Shown piece by piece: positions 11,833 to 24,584 of a DNA stretch of 64,000 bases. Position numbers and translations under genes: made by a program. The notes beneath the pieces were generated by a model that saw only the letters and a program-made list of their open reading frames with translations, ran no database searches and was not told where the DNA came from. Position 1 is the first letter of the stretch. Each line of letters opens with the position of its first letter. This DNA is from Verticillium longisporum (taxonomy: Eukaryota > Ascomycota > Sordariomycetes > Glomerellales > Plectosphaerellaceae), in the NCBI GenBank assembly GCA_019188255.1, contig JAETXT010000014.1, forward strand, positions 186,001 to 250,000, given 5' to 3'.

Positions 11833-13844
11833 CTACCCAACCCAGTCTTCACATGTCTCTCGTATCTTGTCCAGCAGGCCGACTTGCCCCTTTTCTCCCT
11901 CCCTCCGTCTCACTTTCTCATAAGGAATCTGTCCACTGATGTCCTCTTCGCCAAACCAATTCCCATGCAACCCATACGGCACCCTCTGTGGCAGTTTCAC
12001 CCTCGCAACAACATCCCTCATGCTCTTGGCATCAATGACCCACAGCTCACTCACGGCATCAGGCCTACATGCACCCGTCTCGTCCAGCTGCGCCTCGTCA
12101 AACACATACGTCAGCAAGAACCCGTCATCCTCGCTCCTGGCCCCGACCCTCGGCACAAATCGCGGCTCCTGCGCGAACCACCCCTCCGGCATCCCGAAGA
12201 GCCGGATCGGATCGCGCGGGTCGTCGCGCGCCATGATCTCCCTGACCGTCCTCGCGTCCACGCACCCCGTGACCTCGCGCGGCGGATCCGCCTCGCCCCG
12301 CGCGATGAGCGTCGCGACGTCCATCTTGGCCAGGTAGTCGATCTTGGCGGCCTTGCCCAGGGGCGCGGCGTAGGTGTCCCGGCCCGTCGTGCAGCCGTAG
12401 ACGTAGCGGGCGTTGCGCATGGCGGCGGCTGGCGCGACGGTGGGGAACTCGAAGGCGATCGCTGACAGGGCCCACTGGTGCTTGATGACTGCGTCATGGT
12501 TGCCACCGTCGCCGAGGGGGAAGGAGAGGTAGTAGAGTCGGCACTGCTCTTCCTCGGCATACTCTGGCGGCACGGGGCGGACGGCTGGCGTTGGGAGATT
12601 TCCGGCGCTGAAGATCATAGAGGGGGAGGTGAGGCGGCAGGCGAGGAGGTGGAGGGCTGCGTCGCGCTTGAGGGTCGCGGGCTCCTCCCAGCAGTTTGCG
12701 GTGTGGAAGATGATGCAGGGGTTCGTCTCGAACCATTTAATCAGATCGGGGTTGTGGCGGGGGAAGACGCCGAAACGGGAGCGGGCTGTCGAGTCGTAGG
12801 AGACACTTGGGGTGCCGCGCAGGAGGTTCATGGGATCGAGAGATAGGGGCAGGTCTAGGATGACGGTGTGCGCGAGCGACACGCCAAAGTCGTGCATCAT
12901 CTTGGGCGACGAGATCCCGGGGATGGGTCTGTTGATGGGAGAGGGCTTTGCTTTTCTGGCCTCGAGGGACTTGGTGTGCCGTGGTTGTATGACAGAGTAG
13001 CGCACATAGGGGGCAACGAAGGTCGAGTGGTAGGATATCAGCTCGTTTGTCAGGGGGTCGACGCGCGGGTGAGCCGTTGTCCATTCTCGCATCCACGACA
13101 GGGGCCCATGTCCTCCGAATGTGCCTTCAGAGCTTGCTGTAGGGATCTCATTTTCTGCTTTGGCTCCATCGAACCACCCGACTGTTTCAAGGGAAGGCAG
13201 CGTGAAGCGCAAGGGCGGACCGCTCTCACATGTGGCCAAGGCACGACCGTCATGGAAGACGACGCTCGTATTGGCAACACTGATCTTTTTAATCGTGGCA
13301 CCTGCGCTCCGAAACCTGGAGAGAACGACAAGGAGCACGGTTCGCAATATCTCGAACACGATGTGGAGGAGAGATGACGCTGGGTTCACTAACGAGGCGA
13401 TACTAGGCAGTACAGGTCTTGTCAGATGCTTACTTCGCTTCGTATACCTGTACACATCGGTCTCAAGGTATTGATTGACGAACTCCGGGACGATGGAGCC
13501 GTCATTGCAAGACCGGAATAGAACGCCTGACAACATGCCGTCGCCGTCGAACCAGTGTGCTGTACGCTCCGAGTCACTGTTGGCGAGGGGATTGCCGCCG
13601 TTACGGACGTACTGCCCGCCAGCAAGATCTGGTGGAATTACACCAGTGTACGAGCAGCGCGTGAGAGGAAGAGAGCTCTGGATAGGAGCGAAATTTCCAG
13701 AGAGGTACCTTGACTAGTCAGTTTTAATTCGAAGAACGCATACAGCTAGCAAAGATGTAAAGATACTCACGGATGACTGCTGCTTCGACTTGAAAATGGT
13801 GTAAAGGGAACATGCTCTGCTGAGCCTTCGTGCGGTACACCCAT
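11833..13844 (-). CDS. carX: Carotenoid oxygenase, retinal-forming CarX-like
   Basis: Non-haem iron dioxygenase; CarX cleaves beta-carotene and related carotenoids to retinal, the opsin chromophore. Exons are 13844-13771 and 13708-11833, total 649 residues. The splice joins ...SSSHP to YLSGNFAPI, the classic family N-terminus, followed by GGQYVRNGGNP and HWFDGDGMLSGVLF. All four iron-binding histidine contexts are present: TTAHPRVDP (about 238), MMHDFGV (about 297), IIFHTANCWEE (about 360) and VPYGLHGNWF (about 606). The alternative acceptor four bases upstream (the intron ends ...CTAG or ...CAAG) would break this frame. It is transcribed away from the opsin gene 1.2 kb off, as expected for coregulated carX/carO partners. 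The symbol is by similarity to Fusarium CarX; whether beta-carotene is its substrate is inferred. Confidence 0.9.
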
Positions 13845-15025
13845 ATTTTCGGCACCAGTATGAGTACCTGAGGCTGAGAAAGCATTCAACTTGGTGTTCT
13901 TCACAAAAGAACAACATTGGTGAGGATTTGCGATTCCTTGTCAAGAAGTTCAAAAGGACACCCCGGACCGAGACACCCACGACCTACCAAGACACAAAAA
14001 GATCAAGCTTCAACCAGATTGCAGCTTGCCTCGGCATCGGATTTCTTAGGTAAGTCGCAAACTTCCAGGCTCCTCGATAGACAGAATCCACGGGGTTGAA
14101 AAAACGTCGTCATGACGAAAGACCCTTGCTCTTTACGCACCGATGCCGCCATTACCGATGGTGAGGTAAACTTACGTCTTTCCAGGCCACATCAAGGCCG
14201 CCTATTCAATTTCATGACAGAACATTGCTAATTGACACGATTGTGAATCCCATGACGGCACTTGCAAAACGGTGATGCAAGGATCCTGGTCATCCAGTCC
14301 ACTACCGGAGCTAAGGGTGAGCTTAGATGGTTGACAGACCGGCACGGAGTTGCCGAGTGGACCCCCGGAGCAACGGCCGGACAAGTGGTGACTTCATCGA
14401 CCACCGGCAATGGCATCGACACGGCTGCCACAATCAGTCATGGGGAGTTCAATGCCGTCGGGAAGATCTTGAAATCTCTACTGCATCGTGAGTCGTCTTG
14501 GCACGTCACGTAGTCATTGGAGCGTCCCGCCCAGCACTGTGTTACCCGTGAGTTCGTGACCCTCAGGAACACTTCTGGCCAATGCGCCCGTGACAACGTG
14601 TGGGCAACACCCATCGGGGGTTCGGCATTGCCAGCAAGTTGACTGATGACTGAGTAAAGGTTTGCATCAGTAGTGACATCTTTAAGAAACGTTGATGGGA
14701 TCGTTCCATGGTCACCACATCACCACGTCACCACGTCAGCCCGAAGTCATATGGGAGCATTTGCGACCCTGGAGCTGCACCAAAAGGTTAGTCAAAGTTC
14801 TTCAAACATGCGTATTAGTAGCTTTCGAGATAAAACATCAAAAGCCATGAGGTCATAATACTCTAGCTAATATACCTTCAACGACTATATGTTCAGGACC
14901 CTACCCCCGTCGAACTCCTCGGCATCGGCCACTACACATCGCTCTGCCAGCTACCCAGTACCGTTCTCATTCGACATTTCTGATCATCATTTAAGATAAA
15001 CTTATTGGCCTTGGAACATCCCACA
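13845..15025. promoter_or_regulatory. Divergent promoter of the carotenoid oxygenase / opsin pair
   Basis: 1.18 kb between two start codons pointing apart, so it must hold both promoters. Two CGATG words 15 nt apart (14141 and 14156) resemble the half-sites of Neurospora light-response elements, and a triplicated CACCACRT-like block sits at about 14709-14736. Light control through the White Collar complex is known for the Fusarium genes; here it is inference only. Confidence 0.55.
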
Positions 15026-15918
15026 ATGGGAGGCAACCAAGCTCTCAGCGACAACAGCGGCGTCGGCCCGCAAGCCGACTTGGCCATCTCCGTTCGCGCA
15101 TCTGACTGGTATTACACAGTCTGCGCCATCATGGGAGCTTCGACAATAGCATTCCTGGCCATGTCAAGTCGGAAGCGTCAAACCCATCGTCTCTTTCACT
15201 ACATCACGGCCAGCATCACCCTGGTCGCGTGCATTGCCTATTTCTCCATGGGCTCCAATCTCGGTCAGACGCCCATCCAAGTTGAGTTTGAGCGCTCCGA
15301 TCATTCAGTGAGCGCCGCGGGCACGCGTGAGATTTTCTACGTTCGCTACATCGACTGGTTCATCACGACCCCGCTCCTGCTCCTCGATCTCTGCCTCACC
15401 GCCGGCCTCCCTGGCCAACGATTCTTGTCGTCATCCTAGCCGACTGGATCATGATTGTATGCGGTCTCGTCGGCTCCCTTGTCAGCTCCTCCTACAAATG
15501 GGGCTACTGGGTCTTCGGCATGTTTGCCTTCTTCTACGTCGTCTACGCCCTCGTCTTCGACGGCCGCCACCACGCCAACGCCCTCGGCGGCTCCATCTCG
15601 ACCACCTACACCCGCTGCGGTGTCCTCACCATTTTCCTCTGGTTCCTCTACCCCATTGCCTGGGGGCTGAGCGAGGGCGGCAACGTGATCCATCCTGACT
15701 CCGAGGCCATCTTCTACGGCATCCTCGACGTGATCTCCAAGCCCGTCTTCGGCTTCCTGCTCCTCCTGGGCCACCGCAACATCGACCCGGCGGCTTTAGG
15801 CCTGCACATTCGCGAGCCCGGCATGGCCAAGCGAAGCGCCGACAGAGTGCACCATGAAGGTCATCACGGCAACCTGGCACCCACGAACGGTACCTCGGGT
15901 AATGAACCCCATGTTTGA
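15026..15918 (+). CDS. carO: Microbial rhodopsin (CarO/LR-type proton pump), frameshifted in this sequence
   Basis: Seven-helix retinal protein of the fungal opsin family, 297 residues in the intended frame. The helix C signature RYIDWFITTPLLLLD has Asp110 and Asp121 at the bacteriorhodopsin Asp85 and Asp96 positions, the acceptor and donor of a light-driven proton pump. The retinal-binding Lys (about 239) lies in DVISKPVFGF of helix G. After LTAGLP the frame changes: the expected WPTILVVILADWIMIV continues in another frame across the CCC run at 15409-15411. One missing C explains this, and no intron fits because both sides are conserved without a gap. As written the protein would stop at 15437-15439. 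The start is the ATG at 15026 (MGGNQALS). The neighbouring oxygenase would supply retinal. The symbol is by similarity. Confidence 0.88.
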
Positions 15919-16460
15919 GTGCAGTGTAAGAGTATTCTGGTTTTTTCACGACGCCATATACTATTTAAAGAAATAAATGGGTGCACCATATTAGCTAGCT
16001 TCTGCCTATCCATCAAAATCAATGATTTACCTCTGATTTGCGAATTCTGAACGTGATGTACGTCTCATCAACCGAAAACCAAGAAAGAGGCTCGTCGGCA
16101 AGATAACAACGCAGCCACTGTCACTTATCTTTGTTGACCGCACACAGCCCTTCGTAGATTCTCCAGTCTGTGGCAAAAAATCCGGGCTCGCAGATGGTTT
16201 CGTGGACATTTCCTCCCTGGCCCGCGTTTCGCGTCGCATGTACTATAGGCTGAGAAACGACCTTACACGTTGTGTGTTGTAGCAAACGACGATTAGGTTC
16301 GATAGGCCTATGCTACGTGCGAGCGGCCCTCGGTCCATGTTCAAGAAGGGTGGAGGGTACGTGACGAGTTGATGGCCGCTCATGATGAGGGGTACCACAA
16401 TTGACGCGAGCGCTGTGCTATATATAGGCCTTTGTTTAGTCGACATGGACTCAGCGTCAC
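15919..16460. other. Intergenic spacer
   Basis: Opsin 3' region followed by a TATA-like run (tatatata, 16419-16426). No gene supported. Confidence 0.5.
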
Positions 16461-16690
16461 CTCAAGAGGCTGCTAAAACATGGAATCGGGGCGATGGAGA
16501 TTTTGCTTCGGCACGGCGCAGAACCAAATATGGGGCCAGGTTCAAGGAGACCATCCTCCGTTCAATTCTTGGGTAGCTCTATACGGGCTGGAGCCGTGCT
16601 GCTTTTAGTATGTTGCAGCTGCTACTTAGCCACGGCGCGACTCATGTCTTCGAGGCCTTTGGCCGGTTGAATGCGATGGAACACCACAGC
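16461..16690 (+). pseudogene. Ankyrin-repeat gene relic
   Basis: Two short stretches read like ankyrin helices but lie in different frames: LKRLLKHGIGAMEILLRHG followed by AEPNMG (from 16461), and WSRAAFSMLQLLLSHGATHV (about 16590-16645). A TATA-like run sits just upstream. There is no continuous frame and the surroundings carry no further repeats, so I read it as the remains of an ankyrin protein gene. The match is by pattern only and could be chance. Confidence 0.35.
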
Positions 16691-16809
16691 AGCGTCGCAT
16701 GTTGTGGTGCTATGAATTGGCAAAGTCGTTCCTTCAGCGAGTCCTCGACCAGTGGGCGTCTCGCTTCTGACAAGACCTGTTGGAGAGGGTGTCTTACACC
16801 CTCGCTAGA

Positions 16810-19800
16810 TTAATGGCCCAGCTTTTATGAGTGGCATCACTCTTCGGCTCGGCGACGGCAGGCCGGGTGCGGTATATTGGACATGGATAGGAATCATATT
16901 TGGCTCAGAGGCTGAACTTGCCTGGTAGCGAGCCTGGATATGTCTGTCGAAAGTGGCAGACGAAACGACAAAGAGAGAAACAGGAACTTTCAGGCGATGG
17001 CGATGGGGATTTGGGATATCGTTACACACACGTTGCGCAGGTGCAATAACCCTCGGGTTGTCATTGTGAGCTGTCTGCGTGGCGACCGACATCCGGAGCC
17101 GTGAGATGAGGCTCCTGGGAATGGTGCGTTGACCAGATATCAACAACGTGCCCATAGCAAGCAATGGTGGCATGAGATCACCTTGCCGCGGGTAGAACAC
17201 GAATCAGCATCCGATTCACCATCAGCAGTGACGAAGTCGCTGCTACTGCCCATACTCCAGCCCCTGTGTCAAAAGTAGATGCATTGGCAACTCACAAGTG
17301 AGCTTCTAGAATTCATGTGATCTGAAAGCAGTAAACACGTTCTTTTCTCAACACTCAATTAAGACAAACGTGCGGATACATGCAGTCGTTTCTATAGTTG
17401 CCACATTCAGAGCACATGCATTTTTCTGCGAGATTGAGTTCAAGACCAAACAGTAGGCGAGGGTGGGTGTGCGGGGATGTTGTGTTACGATTGGGATTGA
17501 AATCGCGATCGAGATCTAAAATTTGAAATTTGTCAATTCTCACCCATGAAAGCAAGCCCCCAACGAAAGTGGCTGGGGGCAGCCGGACGCCAAGGCTCTG
17601 TTTTGTGTAACGTACCTGAGAAGAGGTGTGCCGTCGTGCAGGCGACACATTCCTCACATTTCACTCGTTTCGAAGCCATCTGCTGCAGCCCGGGATGCGA
17701 CGTCAACGCCGATGGCTATGGCGATACTCAGGCTGTGCCGCGTTCGCTCAACCCTGACGCCACGCTTCGCAGATGAGCCGTCGTCGTGGCTGGTATGCAA
17801 GCTTTTGTTCCATGAATACGGCAGAACGTGTCTTGCATAAGCAGCCTCATGGCTTGGGAAACATAACCGAACTGTGCTCCGGCGAGCACCCCCACAGACA
17901 AGTGGAAAGGAGCATCTGCTCCCAGGCATTTCACTAGCCTGCTATTCTCATGCACACATCGACAGCAAGCCCATGGCACCTAGCGTGCTTGACCATGGCG
18001 GAAGCCAACTGTCGCGGCCGCGCTTTGCTTCACACCAAGTCCCTACCACGTGGCACCAGTGCCCTAAAATCTCACGGGCGAGGAGAACTGGGCCTGGCGC
18101 ATGCGCTGGTGTTGGTCTGGAGGGCGGGGAGGGAAGACAGAGGGAGAAAGGCCAAAATGAGACAAGTTAAAAGGCTGGATGGTACCAGACCACTACGAGG
18201 TCAGCTTTCACCTAGCCTCCAGCGCCCTCGCTTCGCGAACCCCGAGACGGGATGCCGGGCCCGGCGCCAATGCCTCATAGCTCCTGAGGCTGAATAGTTC
18301 GCTGCAGGACAAAAGTGCTGGGCAGCTGCATAGTCGTATCAGCTGACAGCCAGCTATGTTAATGCCGACAACTGTCCCCCTGCTGGGTAAGGCCATTCGC
18401 AGGTTCGGGCGCGGTCAGCAGGCAGGAAGCTGACGAAGCACGTGAGCGCCATAGAGGGCACAAGTAAGTGTTGATTCAAGAGGCTAGAAGAGACGTCTCG
18501 GGAGTTCAATCCACCACCACTATGCTGGCCTTTGTAAACGGCATCACGGGACCGAGTGTGGATTTCGCATCGGCTTGGCTGCGATGCCCTGTCTCACTAG
18601 CGAATGGAGTGATTGGCTGTCTTCTCAAAGGAGGAGAGGATAAGCCAAAGGACTGCACTCGCTGGAGCTTGATGTGAAAAGTATGAGAAAGTAGAAGTCG
18701 TGAGACCTGGGACGACAATGCAACATGAGGCTTTATCGAGCTTTAGTGGAAGAAAGGGTCCTTCCATTCAACGTTCGCACACTGGTGGAGGCCAGACAAG
18801 AAAGCAAGGGGTGGCATCGCCGCCATGCTGTACGGGCGCGTTCCACCGCTAGAGTGACGATGTGATTAGTGCTGTTGGTGGATTCTCAATCCAATGGAAG
18901 ACCCCAAAGAAGTTTCGCAAGACGGAGATCATTTAGTGTCTTCCAACAGCTGCATCTCGAGAAGCACTCTGGATGATGACATGCACTCGGTGAACCTCAC
19001 AGATAGTCACTCTGACCGGTGGCCCTGGATCCGGATTGGACAGCGGGCCAGGAAAATCATAGTCCGTGATCGTCTGACAATTCTTTTTCCCTCTCCCGTC
19101 CACTTGACCATTTGAAGAGATGGGCGCTGTACTTCTCGAAGATCGACGTGACCTGTGGTTATCCTGGGCCGCCGGGGTAATGGGCAAGGAAATGAGCAGG
19201 AGATGCGAGTAGTGACACGGCGACGCCTCGGCGGGATGACTCGGCAGGCGGAGCAGCTACTCTTCGCGATCTCGGTGGTCCGGTCGAGGAGGTGGACCAG
19301 TTCATTTTCGTTCCCCCTCAAGGTTTTATTGTCAAAGACCAAGATGATGGGGGTACTAATGTCCCCTTCCAGTGTCGATCACAGTCTCGGAGGCGGGTGC
19401 TGCTGATCTTGAAGCAAAGTCACTCCAAGGTAACCAAGAAAACCGGTTTCGAGTTTCGTTGGACACTGGCCTGACTTTAAGCTGCGCGAGAATTCAACCG
19501 CCATGGTAGGCTGAACAAGGACTCGGCAGAAGCAAGGGTCCCTGTCTGACAGGAGGTGTGGTGGAGTCTGTGGCCTGTCTGTCGCACACGACGGGGCATG
19601 GCATTTGGTGAAGACGGCATGATGAGAAAGATGTGATGTTGCTGGTGTGTTACCAGCAATAGACTTTTTCATTCGCATCATGTCACTGAGTATGTACACT
19701 CGAAGGATCATCCACAAATGCCAATGCCAGCGCCTGAGCACCTGACCGACATGCTGATGGATGAAGGATCGTAGGCAACCTGCATTTCTTGGTCGTCATT

Positions 19801-22800
19801 GAGGCGAGGCTCGGGAGGGAGAGTGCTGGCGCTTGGGCAGCTACTCTGTGGTGTTCCGGAGGAATGGCCGTGACCATGGTGATCCGTCAAGCAGTGGCCG
19901 CGTGGTCAGCGTGTTGCGGTGAGAGGGGGGAAAGGCATAAATGGCATCCAGTCAGAAAATCGGAGTGAGGGCGATCCCAACCCATCGTCAACGCAACACG
20001 CTTCGGAGTCGGAAGCGTTGAGACACGACCCTACGAGACGACGGCGAATAGGGGAGGGAACCGTTGTCGTGTTTCGGGTCCCTATTGAGCAACTGACAAG
20101 TCAGAAAAAGTGACAGAGCGACGATGAGTTGAATGACAGTGTTCGAACGACGAGGGCGTTCACGGTACGGAGCTTCAGAGGTAGGGTAAAAAACGGAACA
20201 TGTGCGTGACGAGCATTATGCACACTGTTATGAAGGGATGCCAGGAGGATGTCAATGACACCTTCCAGTGCAGGTAGGCAAGCATCGCAGCTCGAGTAGC
20301 TCCTGCAGCTTTTGCAGCTCTTCCAGGTCCTGCAGCTCATCAGCTTCCCCGCACAGTCCTCGCACAGTTTACCCGTCGCGAAACGGCCTTTCCTTCCAGG
20401 GCTGACGAGCCACAACCTCAACGCACGGCTCAAATACCAGTGGCTAACGGTGGAACTCGGCGGACGATCAATGACATCACGTAGTACCCCACCTTCCGTC
20501 TTGCGGGCTTCGGTGTGTCAGGTTCAGTTCCCCCCCAGACAAATTCGCACCCGCTCATTTCCCCTTCAGTTGAGACTCACTGAGTAGGTGCTAGCTTCGT
20601 CAGAGGGCGTCAGAAACGGAAGACCGTCGGAGGGAAAAAGGCAGGTATCGACAAAGCATGAACAGAAGGGGCAGAGAAAACTGTCCGGCACATGCGGGTA
20701 TCCGTGGGGACTCTGTATCTGCTCGAATTCTCCGTATCGAGCCTCCCCACTGCTTGTGTACCGTACCGTGTACATGTACGTATGAGTGTGGCAGTGACCG
20801 TGAATACAACTTTGCATGCGGAATCGGGCAGGGTCCTCGAGAATTCAGTCGCTTCAGGAAGGGAAACGAGGCTAAAATGGCATGAACACGATGAAAAGTG
20901 TGGCGCGACTTGGGAATTCTTGGTACACGGTCGTCGGCTGAATCCTGCCGTCAGTGGTCGCAATTGCAACTCTATCAGTCGCTAGGTATTCGTACGTGCG
21001 TCTGTCGTGCCCAGCAGGAGACCCGCCAGCCAGGGCTCGGCATAATGGGTACGACCTGCCACGCGCTGTTGGCTGCTCGCTTCAACCAATCGACAGGAAC
21101 GTCCATGTCGTCACTGCGTTGCCGATCACCAAGGCTGCCTCGGCGGGGGGAGGGAGAGTGTCCTTCCCTGTCGTCACTTTCATCCCCGTCCTCAACCCCC
21201 CCCCCCTGGTTCTCAGTGAAGGAGTGCCCCATTTGTCTCCTCTGGCAACCCTACTCGCCAACCTTGCAAGTGCCCCTCGCCGTTTGATTCAGCATCTGGA
21301 TGGAGTACGTACCGGCGCGGTGGACATCGCCAAGCTGCCGGTTCTCCAATCACGCTGCGCTCGGATTTGGGAGCATTGGTTGGTTTTTCTTGCTGTCTCT
21401 GATGCTTGATGCTGTTGATTCGTTCGCCTGCAAGGAATGGAGGTGCCGCGCCGCGCCAGATGAAGCTGCTGCCAATTGTCCTCTTTCAGTCAAACGTTTT
21501 AAGTTTGCGCGGTTATCTGTTGTTTGCTCGGCTCAGCTGTCGGCAGGGTTTTTGCTGGTGTTGACCGCCTGACTGACGGCCCCTGACTGTTGGTGTAATT
21601 TCATCTACCTGGGTAGGCATCTAGTATGCTCATGTGCCTGTGCCCGGAGGAGCTGAGAGGGGCTGCGAGCTACGACAGGACAAGTGCAAGTGCAAGGCGT
21701 CGTCTGCAGGCCGCATCGACCGCATCAAACCTGTGCATGTGCCGCCTACAGGAACGTGTGAGCCAAGGGGGTTCCTTGAGCCAATGGTGCAGGGTCAGCG
21801 CCGAATTCCCTTGTTGGGCCATCTGCCATATCATTTGCCTCCTCTCTGCTGACAAGCTTGCGCTTTTGCGCGCGCCCCCCTCTCACCGAGTGAGAGGCAA
21901 TTGCTAGGGACCACGAGACCACGAACATGCTTGAACAAACCCTACTGTGCCTTGCGTGGCCCTGGCGAGTCCGAAATCGAGGCAAACGGCAACGCAAGCC
22001 AGGACTTTGCCTCTCCCGAGAGACGAGAGAGCGGGGGTCCCACGACGAACACAAAATGGCATCGGTCACTGAGAAACATCGTGTTGACTCCACAGAGAGG
22101 CAATGGACCTCGCCTCCTGCTCCGCACTTCGCAGGACCTTCAGTTGCGCTGCTTGCCCAAGCCTGCCCATCCCGTTTTCTTGTCTTGTTTCTTGTCCCGT
22201 TTCCCGAGTCTCAAGACGGGGTCCCCTCCCTCTCTGCCAAGCGTTGCTTCAAAGATCGATAGCCGTACTGCCGCTGAGAAGAGCAGATCGCTACTCCGAA
22301 CCGCTGCTCGCTGTAATATCATACGTCCGTCAGCGCTGATCACCGCCATGATGTTGGATGGTCCTGCTTCTCCCTGTCTGGTGTGTGTTTGGCCTTTGCC
22401 TTGTGAGCACTGGCCTACCTCCTACTCAAGCTACCTACCTTACCTTACTGTACTCTTGCAACTGTATTGTACACCAGCTCAGGTGTGCTTGCCTTGCTTT
22501 GCTGGGTCATCCAGCACTTACCAATCCCCACCCGCCCACTTGCCCACAGGGTGGAGACGTCGCTCTCTTGGCCCTCATTTGGTGGCAAGGGGCGTCAAAC
22601 AGCGGACCTTTCCCAGCGAATTATCCATCACCTACTTCGGCCCTTGCCCTCTCAAATCGTACATGCTGGTGATACACACAGTCTTTCTTGGACGGAGTGG
22701 CACCCGCCAGTCACAGGTCTCCGCAATATGCTGCTGTTGGCTACCCTTCCCCTTCTACCATGTAAAGCCTTAACAAGTCAACACCGGCTCTTTCCAGAGG

Positions 22801-23997
22801 ATCCTCCGTCCTTCGTTTCTCGTCAGCATCGTCGTGCTTGTTCATGCCCTGCTTGTTCCTTGGGACCCATTTTGCCTACTTTGCGGCCCTTCCTTCCCTC
22901 CTGTCTCTTACTTTTTTATGCTCCATCCGAGCAGTTCATGATCAGTCACCTGCTGGCGTGCGTCGATACCCTGCCTTAGCTGGTGCCCAATACTGGGCTC
23001 CGCAGGGTCTGCTTGTTTCGTCCGGTCTCCTGGTTTCCTGATCATCCATCGACTTCCCCCTCCCCCTTGCTTTGCCCTCTTGCGGGCTTTTGGACCCTTA
23101 AATTTTTGGGGGGCTCGCCTACCCGCTGCCGCTACTCCCTTTTCTAACGCGGACAACCCCCCCAAAGAAACCCACCTGCCTGTCCATCTGTAGTTGCCCG
23201 CCCGCCCAACTTGCCTTCCTCCCACCCCACCTCTCTTCCCAACCAGCCTTTCCTGTCTTGACCTGACGGTCCTGCCACCGAATCCCTCCCACACAGGCAC
23301 TACGACGAAAGACCGTCCCCACCCCCATCCCATCTCGTCGGACGGGGACCCTGGCATCCTGGCATCCTGGCATCTGGCACCCTGGCCTCTCTGCCTCTGC
23401 TGCTACTGCTGCTGCCGCTGTTTGCTGCTGTGCACACCACCCTCCTCTGCCTTTTCCCACCTTCGTCACCCGAGTTCTTCTCCCCCCTTCCCCGTGTCTT
23501 GTCGTGTCGAGTCACCGTTATTCTCTTCTCGTTCCGACTTCTTTCCAGTCGCTCGAATCGGTGGCAAACCCATCATCCTTGACGCAACTTTGGCCTCGCA
23601 CCGCCCACCGATCGAATCCGCAACCTTATACGCGCAGACGCCCCTGATTTCCCAGTCACTTCGACCCTTCCTGCGTCCTGCGCCTACCTGACCTACCTCC
23701 GTCCGCTACCCACCCTCCAACCACTCACAACACCAACCTCATAAGCCCGCTACCACACCCACGATACCACCCACGTTACCACCCACACTACATATTTTCG
23801 CAAACGCAAAACCTCGACCCGGTACCACGGCAACCCTCATACACCTCTACCTGTCAAACACGTATTCAAGAAGAACGACCCCTTCGTCACATCCAAGGCT
23901 CTATCAAATCACCCTTCGTCGCTCTGTCGAACCTCGACCTTCTCTACCCTTTCCACTTACCCGCCTTCAGAGAAGCACTGCTGCCGTCTTGAGCACC
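16810..23997. other. 7.2-kb gene-poor region
   Basis: No reading frame here shows a domain, signal peptide or consistent splice pattern. The largest open frame (21901-22773) is Ser/Pro/Leu/Cys-rich with overlapping open frames in other phases, typical of chance in CT-rich DNA. Small repeats include GAGCTGCA-type words at about 20280-20340 and TGGCATCC units at 23351-23380. From about 22.3 kb it becomes strongly pyrimidine-rich and probably forms the promoter and long leader of the coiled-coil gene that follows. Confidence 0.55.
23351..23380. repeat. Short tandem repeat of CTGGCATC
   Basis: About four head-to-tail units of 7-8 nt in the pyrimidine-rich leader region. Confidence 0.8.
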
Positions 23998-24584
23998 ATG
24001 GACCCCATGGATGTGGATCAGCAGCACGGCGACAACGGTGAGAGTATGATCCATCCTTCCCGCATCGAGCGCTCCTCGTCGAGCTCCTCGTCTTCGTCGT
24101 CTGTCGACAATGATCATGAGGGACACCACATTCATGCTCCGAGACCAGTCCGCCCACGCCTCCCCAGTCGACAGTCCAGCGGTCCCCTCGTGGTCCCCCG
24201 CGACAGCTCCGCCGTCGGTCCCATCGAACAGTCCTTCGGCCCCGACGATGTCCGCGCAATGAGCCCGAGAAGAACGAGCGAGGACATCGAGGCCCTCGGA
24301 AGGGAAGCCAGAGAGGAACTCAAGAGGTAGGCCATACCCTCCACACCAATGCACCATAGTACACATGGAAAGCCTCAGAAGAATTGCAATGTTGACCCTT
24401 TACCCCTTTCGACAGGCATGCCAAGGCACTACAGGAATCCCTCCTCACCATCTTCCACCGCATCGAGGCCGTACGAGAGGAGCACGACAAGCTCGACAAC
24501 AACAACAAGTTCCTTCAGAAGTACATCGGTGATCTCATGACCACTGGCAAGATCACCGCTACAGGTACCAAGGGCAAGAAATAA
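23998..24584 (+). CDS. Short coiled-coil (SCOC/SLO1-like) protein
   Basis: 165 residues from exons 23998-24326 and 24416-24584 (intron GTAGGC...CAG). Residues 1-105 are Ser-rich and disordered. After the junction, from about residue 111, comes an amphipathic coiled coil: LQESLLTIFHRIEAVREEHD followed by KLDNNNKFLQKYIGDLM. This matches the short coiled-coil domain of human SCOC and yeast Slo1, Golgi-associated partners of Arl1/Arl3-type GTPases. The spacing NNNKFLQKYI is the most diagnostic part. Role in Golgi or autophagy traffic is by family only. The start is the first ATG with a good context (CACCATGG). Confidence 0.8.

Noticed and set aside
13714..13980. Alternative first exon of the carotenoid oxygenase in another frame (MGVSVRGV...)
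   Set aside because: It needs the acceptor at 13714 and gives SSSRYLSGNF; the acceptor at 13709 with start 13844 gives HPYLSGNF, the family reading.
15005..15025. Extension of the opsin start to a TTG at 15005
   Set aside because: The codon is TTG; the first ATG is at 15026 and gives the expected N-terminus.
21901..22773. 290-codon plus-strand open frame
   Set aside because: CT-rich DNA with overlapping open frames; no signal, domain or splice pattern.
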